From the NCBI RefSeq assembly GCF_001427305.1, contig NZ_LMFZ01000002.1:124001-188000 (forward strand): a stretch of DNA of 64,000 nt, given 5' to 3'. The stretch comes from Duganella sp. Root1480D1 (GTDB taxonomy: Bacteria; Pseudomonadota; Gammaproteobacteria; Burkholderiales; Burkholderiaceae_D). A model generated the notes under the pieces. It ran no database searches. It saw nothing but the letters and a program-made list of their open reading frames with translations, and had not been told where the DNA came from. The translations under genes were made by a program, and so were the position numbers. This document shows positions 18,291-26,843 of this stretch, in pieces (positions within the stretch are counted from its first letter, which is position 1; the number at the start of each line of letters is the position of its first letter).

Positions 18291-20172
18291 TGAGCTCAGT
18301 TCCGTAGCGAGCCAATAGCGCCCTGACGTTCAAGTAGCGCAGGGAGATAAAGCCTCCCGCAAAACTTGCCCCGTCGACTGAAACAACGGTCTTTTTTTCC
18401 TCGGGGTCATATGCAGGCAAGCAGAATTCGCTGGCGATCGATGCGCCCTGCGCGAGCGTTTTCTGCAAGCGATATTCATACACGAATTGTTTGCGTACAG
18501 ATCGCTCGCGCAGTTCCGCGACCTTGCCGGCATCTAGCATATGGCCGGATGTGTGGTATTTCATGTCAACGACCAGCGCTTCCGTGGCACCGGCGATACA
18601 CGCTTCGTAGAAGCGCTCCAGTGAGGCCATTTCAGGCAGCGTCCCACGATAGCTCTTCACTGCCCCCAGCACTTGCGCACAACAATCTAGCCGCTTTCGA
18701 TGATATAAGCCGTCTTCGCTGCGCCGAGCGTCGCTCTTGTCAAAAACTATCTCCCACAGCATGCCGCGAATGAAGTCGGCAAAGTAGGCAGCATCAGGCC
18801 GGGCAAGCAAGGCCTTGGTTAGCCGCTGCCTGGACCAGGACTCGGACATTTGTACCTGGTAGCTGTTGGACAGCGTTCGTCCCATGTAGAACGCAGTGAG
18901 ACCATCGGGCTGCGTGTGCTTCAGCAATTCCCGCAGCAGATCGGCTCCATCATTCTGTATGTAGCCATCCGTCGTTTCCCTGAGCTTCTCGAACGATGCC
19001 CTGAAATCGGCCGGAATCGAAGACGGAAGCACATCATCTGCCAACGTTTTAACCCCGTAATGAAGATAAGCAGACTGCTTGAACGCGTCTTCTGAGAAAA
19101 GCAGCACCGCATCGGGAAACAAGGGGCCAGTATCTTCATTGGCCTCAAATGCCCCTTTTAGCAAAGGCATACTACGCAAGACAAAGTAGTCGGCGCCAGA
19201 CCTGATGGACTGGACCTCTTGCAGCTGCTTCGACGACACGACAAGTGAGGGCCTGACATTACTGACATCGCACGCTGCCAGTTCCGCTGCATACCTATGC
19301 ATCAAATCCTCGATACACATCGCCTCCCAGACCGGGGCAAAAGTACTGATCCCCCATTGCAAACCGGCTCCAGGAAGTTGCTCACCACCTCGCAGGAAAC
19401 GCTCCAGCGCATCATAAAAATCAAAATAGTCGGGATCTTTGTAGGCAGTGGTCCGGTCAATGGCATCCAGACGCTCCAACATCAAGGCGCGAGTTATTTT
19501 CCAGCTGTCGAATTCAAACAAGCTGTCTCCGGCCTTCAGATGCAGCTCCACAAACTGTGCAGCCAGGACTTGAATGTCACGGTGAACGTCCTCAGCCTCA
19601 CCCAGCCAGCGCTTCACTTCCAGCAAGGCAAAGCAGTACATCTGAACCAGTTCAACAGGTTCATAACTTAGCTGCAAGCTTGGGAGCGTCATCCCGTCGA
19701 CAAAGAAACTGTGATCGTCGGTAAACGTGGCCCGTTCCAGCTCGCGGTACAGGCGTGAACCGTCAACGCGTTCGCTACGGCCTTGGCGCTGGGCAAGCGT
19801 CAATATTTCCAGTTCATCGAAGCGCTCGAGAATCCCGTCCAGAATGTCCAGCTGGCGGTAATAAATGATTGGTTCGTCCTCAATCCACTGGCCGAGCAAC
19901 TCAGTACCGTCTGGGCCTCGTTGGGCTGAGTCGCGATCACCTTTAAGCCTGGAATTGCTGGCGGCTCGAAATGCCTCTAGCGCATGAAACAACAGGCGAA
20001 ATGCTTCCTTCGACAAGGCATAACGCTGCGCAGGGACGGCACCGTTAATTCTTGCGGCCCAGTCATCACAACCTTTTGGAAGGTGCAGGATTCCGTCGCG
20101 AATACCGACAAACGAAAACGTTCGATCACTGTCATTTCCTGCCAGGGCGTGTAGCGAGGAAAAATCGATCAC
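18277..20172 (-). CDS. McrC-like restriction-type nuclease subunit (PD-(D/E)xK)
   Basis: 631 residues with GTG start. A nuclease core is suggested by VWEAMCIEDLM (Glu283), LFPDAVLLF (Asp354) and LVVDMKYH (Asp536, Lys538) followed by KQFVYEYRL, i.e. the E...PD...DxK order of McrC-type subunits. About 180 residues lie between PD and DxK, far more than usual, so an inserted domain is likely. Residues 1-270 are mostly helical and unrecognised. The start shares one base with the stop of the McrB-like ATPase (TAGTG). GC is clearly below the flanks, suggesting acquisition. Probable partner that cuts invading DNA; target unknown. Confidence 0.65.
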   Translation of the reverse strand: MIDFSSLHALAGNDSDRTFSFVGIRDGILHLPKGCDDWAARINGAVPAQRYALSKEAFRLLFHALEAFRAASNSRLKGDRDSAQRGPDGTELLGQWIEDEPIIYYRQLDILDGILERFDELEILTLAQRQGRSERVDGSRLYRELERATFTDDHSFFVDGMTLPSLQLSYEPVELVQMYCFALLEVKRWLGEAEDVHRDIQVLAAQFVELHLKAGDSLFEFDSWKITRALMLERLDAIDRTTAYKDPDYFDFYDALERFLRGGEQLPGAGLQWGISTFAPVWEAMCIEDLMHRYAAELAACDVSNVRPSLVVSSKQLQEVQSIRSGADYFVLRSMPLLKGAFEANEDTGPLFPDAVLLFSEDAFKQSAYLHYGVKTLADDVLPSSIPADFRASFEKLRETTDGYIQNDGADLLRELLKHTQPDGLTAFYMGRTLSNSYQVQMSESWSRQRLTKALLARPDAAYFADFIRGMLWEIVFDKSDARRSEDGLYHRKRLDCCAQVLGAVKSYRGTLPEMASLERFYEACIAGATEALVVDMKYHTSGHMLDAGKVAELRERSVRKQFVYEYRLQKTLAQGASIASEFCLPAYDPEEKKTVVSVDGASFAGGFISLRYLNVRALLARYGTELTTSG

Positions 20173-21200
20173 TACGCCTCCGGTGAAGCAACGCGCTCGA
20201 CGAAGCGGCTGGCTTGGGCACTGAAATCGCCAAACGTCAACAACTTGCTGCCATCAGCCAGCAAGTCTTCCAAAGGTCGCTTGTCGCGAGCAAAGACTGT
20301 ATCCCAGAGGAAGAACATCAGTTTGTTCTGGATCTCGCTCCCCGGAATCACGCCATTGCGTATCCTGATAAAAAAATGTCCGATTAGCTTGTCTTCAACT
20401 TTGCGGACCGACGCTGCATGGCGGCAAATGAACGCATTTAGCTGGGCTACGAATGCAAGCCAATCTTTTTCGCTCAAGTCGGTTGGCGGAGCAGGCGGAT
20501 TACTTCCATCAAGCGGCATATACTCCCATGACCAGCGGCGCTTGAACGCGCTGTCCATATAGTAGATTGACTCGTCCGATGTATTCATCGTTCCCACCAG
20601 ATGCAGATTGGGGGGGATCTTGATACGACGTTGGGCCAGGAAATCAAGATCGCCCTCAAACAATTCTGCGAGTGCTTTCCGCCCCCCCTGCTCCGTCTCG
20701 TAGAGTCCTGGGTACCTGGTACACCGATGGATGCCCATCAGTTGCAACAGGCCCTCCAGCTCCATATCTGAAATGTTGACGTCATAACTGGACCAGCCAT
20801 TCTCGTCACGATCCAGCAACTGAAAAGCAGTGCCAAAAATTGCGGCACTGTTGCCGCGATTTATTTCGTCAATTACCAGAAGCACATCGTCGGCCTGTTC
20901 GGGCGGACTCGCCTGCGTTGCCTGACGGTGCAACATCAACGCCTTTGCCAGCGCTTGCATGAAATGCCCCGGGTAATAGCAATAGCTGACGCGCCCATCC
21001 GGCTGGCTGAGCGGCATCAACCGGCCCATAAAGTCGCCGTATGTATATTCCGGATGAAATATCGTTTTCACCATTGATGCCTTGCGCAGGGATGGCGCAA
21101 TGACCTTGTCTACTTTATTGCTCTTGCCGGTACCGGGAGAGCCAAACAGGATCAATTGGCGAGGAAGCGAGGATGCAGATGGGGCGCTAGCTTCTTGCAT
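20172..21200 (-). CDS. McrB-like AAA+ NTPase
   Basis: 342 residues from ATG at 21200. Walker A GSPGTGKS (20-27), Walker B VLLVIDEINRGN (106-117), GTMNTSDES (203-211) and the arginine pair in SAFKRRW (217-223) are the hallmark set of McrB/dynein-related MoxR-type NTPases; IDEINRGNSAAIFG is near-diagnostic for McrB. It has no N-terminal DNA-recognition domain, unlike EcoMcrB. The frame stays open upstream to 22394 but that part is antisense to the chemoreceptor gene and is not coding. No clear ribosome site. With the next gene it forms a two-gene cassette. Confidence 0.8.
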   Translation of the reverse strand: MQEASAPSASSLPRQLILFGSPGTGKSNKVDKVIAPSLRKASMVKTIFHPEYTYGDFMGRLMPLSQPDGRVSYCYYPGHFMQALAKALMLHRQATQASPPEQADDVLLVIDEINRGNSAAIFGTAFQLLDRDENGWSSYDVNISDMELEGLLQLMGIHRCTRYPGLYETEQGGRKALAELFEGDLDFLAQRRIKIPPNLHLVGTMNTSDESIYYMDSAFKRRWSWEYMPLDGSNPPAPPTDLSEKDWLAFVAQLNAFICRHAASVRKVEDKLIGHFFIRIRNGVIPGSEIQNKLMFFLWDTVFARDKRPLEDLLADGSKLLTFGDFSAQASRFVERVASPEA

Positions 21201-21368
21201 ATGGAAAGTTGCATTGTGGATATTAGTATTTCCAATTGTACAGCAAATGCTTGCTTGTGCTCGCCATCGTACTGGCCCGCCAAAACTATTTAGCTCAAAG
21301 CAAGTAATTGGAGCTACCATCGTGAAATAAAGGCAGCAACGAACTGTCACGAAACTGGGGAGATCATC

Positions 21369-22904
21369 ATGAAGAACCTGAAAATCGGGGCGCGTCTTGG
21401 TTTGGCTTTTGCTGTCGTGCTGGTGCTGCTGGCAGTGATGACGGTGGTGGGCATCATGCGCCTGCAAAGCGCCAGCGTGAAGACCGAAGCCTTGGTGGCC
21501 GAAAACGTGCGCAATGAGCGCCTGGTCGCCGAGTGGCAGAAGGTGGTCGAAGTCAACGCCGCCCGTACCACGGCGGCGTACATGGTGTCCGACCCGGAAC
21601 AGCAGAAATCCATCGAAGCGCAAATGAAGGCCGCCTCCGGCCGCGCGACCGAAATCCAGGACCTGCTGGCCAAGATCCTTACCAACCCCGCCTCCCGCAG
21701 CGCTTATGAAAAAGTGCTGGACAACCGCAAGGCCTATGTCGACCAGCGCAAGGCGGTCTACAAGGCCAAGGCCGACGGCGACATGGGAACCGCGCAGCGC
21801 CTGTTCGTCGATATGGAAGCGCGCCGCGTGAGCTACCTGGGCGCGCTCGATGAAGTCACGGCAGCCGAGCATCGCAACCTCGACGCGCTGGCCGATGAAA
21901 TCCAGGCCAGCAACCAAAGCGGCCGCAACCTGCTGATCTTGCTGGGCGTGGCGGCAGTCGCGCTGGGCGTGGGCTTTGCCTGGCTGACCACCCACTCCAT
22001 TGTCAAACCGCTCAATGAAGCAGTGCAGATCGCCCAGACCGTTGCGGACGGGGATTTGAGCCGCCGCATCGAGGCGCAAGGCGAGGACGAGGCGGGCCAG
22101 CTCCTGAAGGCCCTGAAATCGATGAACGACAGCCTGGCCGGCATCGTCAGCGAGGTGCGGCACGGCACCGAGAGCATCGCCACCGCTTCGCAGCAGATCG
22201 CCTCCGGCAACCACGACCTGTCGGCACGCACCGAGCACCAGGCCAGCACGCTGGAGCAAACCGCATCGTCGATGGAGGAATTGACTTCCGCCGTGCGCAC
22301 CAACGCCGATAATGCCCGCACGGCGCGTGAGCTGGCAGCCACCGCCTCCGACGTGGCGACGCGCGGCGGCAGCGTGGTGAGCGAGGTGGTTCACACCATG
22401 GGCTCGATCAATGCCGCTTCAACCAAGATCGTCGACATTATTGCGGTCATCGACGGCATCGCATTCCAGACCAATATCCTGGCGTTGAATGCGGCGGTGG
22501 AGGCGGCGCGCGCCGGTGAACAGGGGCGCGGCTTTGCGGTGGTGGCAAGCGAGGTGCGCAGCCTGGCGCAACGCAGCGCCCAGGCGGCAGGCGAGATCAA
22601 GGAGCTGATCAACAATACGGTGCAGCAGGTGCAGGCCGGCAGCGAGCTGGTGAACCAGGCCGGCAGCACCATGGACGAAGTGGTGGCCAGCATCCAGCGC
22701 GTCACCTCCATCATGTCGGAAATCGCCTCGGCCAGCAGCGAGCAGACGGTCGGCATCGAGCAGGTCAACCAGGCGATCGTGCAGCTTGATAATGTGACGC
22801 AGCAGAATGCCGCGCTGGTGGAACAGGCGGCGGCAGCGGCCAGCGCCATGCAGGACCAGGCGGGGCGCCTGACCGGGCAAGTCGGCCGCTTCAAGCTGGC
22901 TTGA
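21369..22904 (+). CDS. Methyl-accepting chemotaxis protein
   Basis: 511 residues. Membrane segment at 8-29, periplasmic four-helix-bundle sensor (about 30-186), second membrane segment at 187-207 ([19 protein letters not shown]), HAMP (208-260), then the long coiled signalling domain with the conserved hairpin tip [35 protein letters not shown] described here by its ends at about 361-395. It signals to CheA/CheW at the cell pole. There is no C-terminal CheR-binding pentapeptide; the protein ends GRFKLA. The 168-base spacer before it is AT-rich and shows no feature I can name. Confidence 0.94.
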   Translation: MKNLKIGARLGLAFAVVLVLLAVMTVVGIMRLQSASVKTEALVAENVRNERLVAEWQKVVEVNAARTTAAYMVSDPEQQKSIEAQMKAASGRATEIQDLLAKILTNPASRSAYEKVLDNRKAYVDQRKAVYKAKADGDMGTAQRLFVDMEARRVSYLGALDEVTAAEHRNLDALADEIQASNQSGRNLLILLGVAAVALGVGFAWLTTHSIVKPLNEAVQIAQTVADGDLSRRIEAQGEDEAGQLLKALKSMNDSLAGIVSEVRHGTESIATASQQIASGNHDLSARTEHQASTLEQTASSMEELTSAVRTNADNARTARELAATASDVATRGGSVVSEVVHTMGSINAASTKIVDIIAVIDGIAFQTNILALNAAVEAARAGEQGRGFAVVASEVRSLAQRSAQAAGEIKELINNTVQQVQAGSELVNQAGSTMDEVVASIQRVTSIMSEIASASSEQTVGIEQVNQAIVQLDNVTQQNAALVEQAAAAASAMQDQAGRLTGQVGRFKLA

Positions 22905-23570
22905 CTACTGCTCCCGCGCCGGCGGCGATGCGATTGCAGTGCCTACGCTGAAGTAGCCGTTGAAGCGGCGGTCCTTACCGCCGGGTAATTTTTTGCGGAA
23001 TGCGGAGGAAATCTGGTCCTGCGGAATCTGCAGCACGTTCGATGTGAATCCCATGCCGAGCATATTGCCTCCATGTACCGCCAAGCACATGTCAAACGGC
23101 TCGCGCTGCAAGTCAAATTCCGGCTCCCGTACTCGCGCTGCGATCGACGCTTCGCGCCCGACTGGCATGTACACCGAATATGTGACGTCCTGCGTCCCGG
23201 CCAATTCCACCAGCCCTTCACGCTTCAAATTGACCGAGCGCCCCTTCCAATACACATACCCGACCGGAATTTCTAGCGACTTGCCCCTGATTGGCTGACA
23301 GGATGCGGCCTGCGCCCCGATATTGAATCCCATAGTTCGCCGGAGCTCGAACAGATTCTTGCTCGAATAAAAACTGACCTTCAGGACCTCGATCGCGTTT
23401 TGCCCCTCCGCCGAGCCGGAGTTCACCTCATCTGCTTCCTCAGGGTTGAAGTTAGCGCGCCCCAGATACGCCACTTCGACTGATTTGAGCCGTAGATCGT
23501 TTGGTGCGAACAATGCGCAGGAGGTCAGCGAGATAGAACACAGCGCAATCGCCAATCGCAGAGCAGTCAT
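22905..23570 (-). CDS. Uncharacterised lipoprotein
   Basis: 221 residues. MTALRLAIALCSISLTSC is a signal peptide with lipobox LTSC, so the mature protein is lipid-anchored. The rest is beta-rich and unrecognised, with three further cysteines (SCQP, DMCLAVHGG). The ATG at 23570 is preferred because an earlier in-frame start would overlap the upstream gene. It begins 13 bases after that gene's stop and its own stop directly follows the chemoreceptor stop on the other strand. Probably co-expressed with the tail-anchored protein at 23584. Confidence 0.6.
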   Translation of the reverse strand: MTALRLAIALCSISLTSCALFAPNDLRLKSVEVAYLGRANFNPEEADEVNSGSAEGQNAIEVLKVSFYSSKNLFELRRTMGFNIGAQAASCQPIRGKSLEIPVGYVYWKGRSVNLKREGLVELAGTQDVTYSVYMPVGREASIAARVREPEFDLQREPFDMCLAVHGGNMLGMGFTSNVLQIPQDQISSAFRKKLPGGKDRRFNGYFSVGTAIASPPAREQ

Positions 23571-23583
23571 CCATGCCTGCGCC

Positions 23584-24039
23584 TTACTTGATAAAGCGGG
23601 CATAGATCCATCCGATCAGTGCAGATACGCCGACTGTCGCGAAGCGGACGAGCCAGTCCTTGCGGCGCAAATCGCTGGCCAGCTTGCGCGAGCGTTCCTC
23701 CGCTTCGGCAATCAATTCCCTGTCGTCGGGATGATGATAAGTTTCGTCCAGCGAGCGATAGGTTTCGAGTTCATCGCCGCGTGCCCGGGCCCCCAGCAAG
23801 CCGGCAAGCTCAATCATCAGGCCAAGGAATTCCTGGCTGGGGTTCCGGGCCCACAGTTCACCATCCTCCAGCAGCATGATCTCGCTCTCCTCGCCTTTGG
23901 CCGGCTGGTAGACCTGCGGGTCGGGCTGCGCATCTTGGTCGACGGCGAGGCGGCCGGACATCCGGCCGATTGCCTGCATCAGCTCCCCGGTCCCGATCGG
24001 ATTGGCGTGCGTGCGCAAAATTGAAATGTGATAGCCCAT
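23584..24039 (-). CDS. Uncharacterised tail-anchored protein
   Basis: 151 residues. The N-terminal two thirds are soluble and acidic (GRLAVDQDAQPDPQVYQP, EIMLLEDGELWARNPSQEF); a charged helix (AEAEERSRKLASDLRRKDW) leads to one C-terminal membrane segment (VRFATVGVSALIGWIYARF). No family recognised. A TATACT -10 box lies 9 bases before the ATG, so the transcript may be nearly leaderless. It precedes the lipoprotein gene, suggesting a two-gene envelope unit. Confidence 0.5.
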   Translation of the reverse strand: MGYHISILRTHANPIGTGELMQAIGRMSGRLAVDQDAQPDPQVYQPAKGEESEIMLLEDGELWARNPSQEFLGLMIELAGLLGARARGDELETYRSLDETYHHPDDRELIAEAEERSRKLASDLRRKDWLVRFATVGVSALIGWIYARFIK

Positions 24040-24061
24040 ATGGGCCGAGTATAGCGTTAAG

Positions 24062-24085
24062 TTTTCGATAATAAGCTATCGAAAA
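24062..24085. promoter_or_regulatory. Perfect 9-base inverted repeat near the -35 region of the 24039 gene
   Basis: TTTTCGATA, six bases, TATCGAAAA. It overlaps the stop codon of the reverse-strand hydrolase and sits just upstream of the TATACT box that serves the tail-anchored gene. It could be an operator, or a weak terminator stem; no T-run follows on either strand. Confidence 0.45.
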
Positions 24086-24759
24086 ATCACAGCGATGGCA
24101 GCCGCCAGCACCTGCGGCTGTTCGAGTGGAATCAAGTGCCCGGCATTGGGCACCGTCACCAGGTTTGCACCGGGAATGCCATCGGCCAGTTCGCGTGCTT
24201 CGGCCGGGCTGCGCAACTGGTCTTCGGCTGCCGCGACCACCAGCGTAGGGCATTGGATGCCGGACAGGCGGTCAGTATCGGCGCCACGCACGATCAGCGA
24301 TTGGCGCATAAAGACCTCGCGTCCCAGGCGTTCACCCATTGCGCGCACCTGCGCCACCAGCTCTTCGTTGGCAGCATTATCGGGGTGCAGCGATTGCGCT
24401 ATGGCGGCGCGGCCCAGGCCTCGGAATGAGCCAAGCGGCGCGGCGCGGGCAGCCTTGCTACGCTGCTCGACCTGCAGCGGCAAATCGGCCCTGCTGGAAG
24501 TGGCAACCAGCGCCAGCGCCTGCACGCGCTGCGGCGCAATGCGCACGATTTCACGTGCTACATAGCCGCCCATCGAAAAACCAAGCAGGGTAAATTGCGG
24601 CGGGCACGTCGCCAGCACGGCATGCGCCATGGTGGCGATGGAATCGCCTTCTGCCAGGCTGGCAAAATGCAGCGGGAGTTCAGGCGGCAGGAAAGGCAGC
24701 ATGCCATCCCACAAGGCGTCGTCCAGCATATAGCCGGGAATCAGGACCAGCGGTGTCAT
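24076..24759 (-). CDS. Alpha/beta hydrolase
   Basis: 227-residue cytosolic hydrolase without a signal peptide. Oxyanion region LVLIPGYMLDDALWDGM, nucleophile elbow GFSMGG (Ser about 62), acid in AAAEDQLRSP and histidine in PNAGHLIPLEQP. The sequence type is close to small esterases and MenH-like enzymes, but the substrate cannot be named. Its stop codon lies inside the palindrome at 24062-24085. Confidence 0.85.
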   Translation of the reverse strand: MTPLVLIPGYMLDDALWDGMLPFLPPELPLHFASLAEGDSIATMAHAVLATCPPQFTLLGFSMGGYVAREIVRIAPQRVQALALVATSSRADLPLQVEQRSKAARAAPLGSFRGLGRAAIAQSLHPDNAANEELVAQVRAMGERLGREVFMRQSLIVRGADTDRLSGIQCPTLVVAAAEDQLRSPAEARELADGIPGANLVTVPNAGHLIPLEQPQVLAAAIAVIFR

Positions 24760-24834
24760 GCCGCGAGTATAACCCCGGGCAACTGATGGCGGCTTACACC
24801 CAGCTGAGCCTCTGGATCATTGCCCAGCCTATCG

Positions 24835-25854
24835 TCAACGGCTGAGCATTGGCTCCAGCGTTTGCCACACCTGGCCGGCGCTGATGCCGTGCATGCAGTT
24901 CTGGTGGCCGAGCGGGCATTCGCGCTGGCGGCATGGCGAGCATTCCAGGCGCAGCGAAATCGAGGCAGCCAGGTCGGAAAACGGCGGTGCATGATCGGGA
25001 TCGGTCGGGCCATAAATGGCAATGACCGGCCGGTTCAGCGCGGAAGCCACGTGCAGCAGGCCGGAGTCGTTGCTGACCACCGCCGCCGAACGGGCAATCA
25101 AGGCCACGGCATCGGACAGGCTGGTCTTGCCAGCCAGGCTGGCCAGGCCAGCCGGCGCACCGGCGGCGGCAATCACTTCGTCGCAGCTCGGGCCGTCCTT
25201 GGGCGAACCGAGCAGCGCAACCTGGGCTTGCGGGTCGCGCGCCAGGATGTGCTGCGCCAACTGGCCGAAATGCGCCGGCGGCCAGCGCTTGGCGCCGCCA
25301 AACTCGGCACCTGGCGCAAAAACCACCAACGGGCGCGCCAGGTCCAGTCCCACCTTGGCGCAGGCAGCAGCCACCTGCTCGTCGCTGGCAACCATGCGCG
25401 GCTTGGGCAGCTTGCCGCGCAGCGCTGCGCCCGGCGCATCGGCCAGCGCGGCGTAGAACGGCACCATTGGCCGCGGCGGCGTGTCGTCGTGGTGCATTAC
25501 GTTGACCAGCCCATAACGGCTCTCGCCCTTGTATCCGACGCGGCGCGGAATGCCGGCCAGCCAGGGGATCAGGGCGTATTTCAGGGTATTCGGCAGGATG
25601 TAAGCGTCGGCATAGCCGCGCTGGCGCAGCAGGCGCGCATAGCGCCAGCGCTCCTTCAGCTGCAAGGCGCCGTGGCGGAACGGGGTTTCCAGCACCTCCG
25701 CCACTTCCGCCATCTGGCGCCAGACCGGCGACACGGCCGGCGGCGCCAGCACGTCGATCGGGCGGTCAGGGTGGGCAGCCTTCAGCAGCTGCAGCAGCGG
25801 CTGCGCCATCACGGCGTCGCCAATCCAGTTGGGGGAAATGACCAGGGTCCTCAC
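24835..25854 (-). CDS. waaF: ADP-heptose:LPS heptosyltransferase II
   Basis: 339 residues from GTG at 25854, preceded by AAGGGG at good spacing; the frame extends further upstream but homologues begin at this TLVISPNWIGDAVMAQPLL sequence. GT9-family enzyme that adds the second heptose to the LPS inner core at the cytoplasmic membrane. Typical blocks: LPNTLKYALIPWLAGIPRRVGY, VVFAPGAEFGGAKRWP, SNDSGLLHVA and AIYGPTDPDHAPP. It is divergent from a second glycosyltransferase at 25999. Confidence 0.93.
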   Translation of the reverse strand: MRTLVISPNWIGDAVMAQPLLQLLKAAHPDRPIDVLAPPAVSPVWRQMAEVAEVLETPFRHGALQLKERWRYARLLRQRGYADAYILPNTLKYALIPWLAGIPRRVGYKGESRYGLVNVMHHDDTPPRPMVPFYAALADAPGAALRGKLPKPRMVASDEQVAAACAKVGLDLARPLVVFAPGAEFGGAKRWPPAHFGQLAQHILARDPQAQVALLGSPKDGPSCDEVIAAAGAPAGLASLAGKTSLSDAVALIARSAAVVSNDSGLLHVASALNRPVIAIYGPTDPDHAPPFSDLAASISLRLECSPCRQRECPLGHQNCMHGISAGQVWQTLEPMLSR

Positions 25855-25946
25855 CGGCAGGCCCCTTGCCCGGCGCATTCGGTGCCGGCGACCCAGCACT
25901 GGTATACTGCCGCATTGGCGCCCGCCAGCAGGAGGGAGACGAGGCT

Positions 25947-25985
25947 ATGCGCACGGACTGTTCTTACATTGGCATTTCTTATTAA
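25947..25985 (+). CDS. Possible 12-residue leader peptide before the GT2 gene
   Basis: ATG at 25947 follows a very strong ribosome site (AGGAGGGAG) and encodes MRTDCSYIGISY then TAA. It ends 13 bases before the ATG of the glycosyltransferase at 25999, which has no ribosome site of its own. The main gene is in a different frame. A TATACT box at 25903-25908 could drive it. The layout suggests translational coupling or attenuation; peptide function is unknown. Confidence 0.35.
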   Translation: MRTDCSYIGISY

Positions 25986-25998
25986 TTTTTTAGCATCC

Positions 25999-26832
25999 AT
26001 GCAACAAGCTTCAACCATCTCGTTAATTATCACCACCTACAATCGTCCGGACGCCCTGTCGGCCGTGGTGGAAGCCTGTTTTGGGCAGGACGACAAGAAC
26101 TTCGAGATCATTATCGCCGATGACGGATCGACCAACAACACGCGGGAAACCGTAGCGGCCTTGCAGGCCCGCTCGCCGGTGCCGATGAAGCACGTGTGGC
26201 AGGAAGATATTGGTTTTCGCGCCGCGCGGGCACGCAACCTTGGCACCCTGGCAGCACAGGGCGAATACATCATCTTCATCGATGGCGACTGTGTGCCGCA
26301 AAAAGACTTCATCGCCAACCATCGCCGCCTGTCCAAACGCGGCTATGTGGTGACGGGCAGCCGGGTGCTGCTGAGCGAAGGCTATACGCGCCGCGTGCTG
26401 GAACAGCATCTCGACATCCAGCGCCTGGGCACACTGGAAAAGCTCAAGCTTTACCTGGCCGGCAACGCCAATAAATTCCTGCAAACGATGCTGCCCCTGC
26501 CGGACCTGGCCCGCGAGAGCAATCGCTTTACCTGGCGCCGCATCAAGAGCTGCAATATGGCTGTATGGCGCAGCGACCTGGACCTGGTGAACGGCTTCGA
26601 CGAGAGCTTCACCGGCTGGGGCCATGAAGATTCCGACCTGGTGGTACGCCTGTTCAACGCCGGCGTGATGCGCAAGAGCGGCGCCTTTGCCACCGAGGTG
26701 TATCACCTGTGGCACCGCGAAGCAAAACGCGACCAGGAATCGAGCAACCGCTCGGTAGTGCTGCAGCGGGCAGAAGACAAGACCACGCAAGCCGTGGCCG
26801 GCCTGCGCGAGCTGCGCGAAAGCGCCGCTTGA
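25999..26832 (+). CDS. Family 2 glycosyltransferase with C-terminal galactosyltransferase-like domain
   Basis: 277 residues. GT-A fold with ISLIITTYNRPDAL, ADDGSTNNT and the metal site FIDGDCVP, then GFDESFTGWGHEDSDLVVRL, the motif of the N-terminal-GalNAc/galactosyl-type GT2 proteins often found in LPS core or O-antigen synthesis. Cytosolic, non-processive (no QxxRW). The frame is open upstream but that part is antisense to waaF; ATG at 25999 fits the family start. It has no ribosome site and follows a short leader frame. Acceptor sugar unknown. Confidence 0.88.
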   Translation: MQQASTISLIITTYNRPDALSAVVEACFGQDDKNFEIIIADDGSTNNTRETVAALQARSPVPMKHVWQEDIGFRAARARNLGTLAAQGEYIIFIDGDCVPQKDFIANHRRLSKRGYVVTGSRVLLSEGYTRRVLEQHLDIQRLGTLEKLKLYLAGNANKFLQTMLPLPDLARESNRFTWRRIKSCNMAVWRSDLDLVNGFDESFTGWGHEDSDLVVRLFNAGVMRKSGAFATEVYHLWHREAKRDQESSNRSVVLQRAEDKTTQAVAGLRELRESAA

Positions 26833-26843
26833 TTCACTAACGC

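Noticed and set aside
21201..21368. Flagellar sigma-28 promoter ahead of the chemoreceptor
   Set aside because: CTCAAAG followed by CTACCATCG is too weak a match to report.
21201..22394. N-terminal extension of the McrB-like frame
   Set aside because: Antisense to the chemoreceptor; His/Gly-rich shadow sequence. The NTPase starts at 21200.
24820..25998. Upstream extension of the GT2 frame at 25999
   Set aside because: Antisense to waaF; no glycosyltransferase sequence in it.
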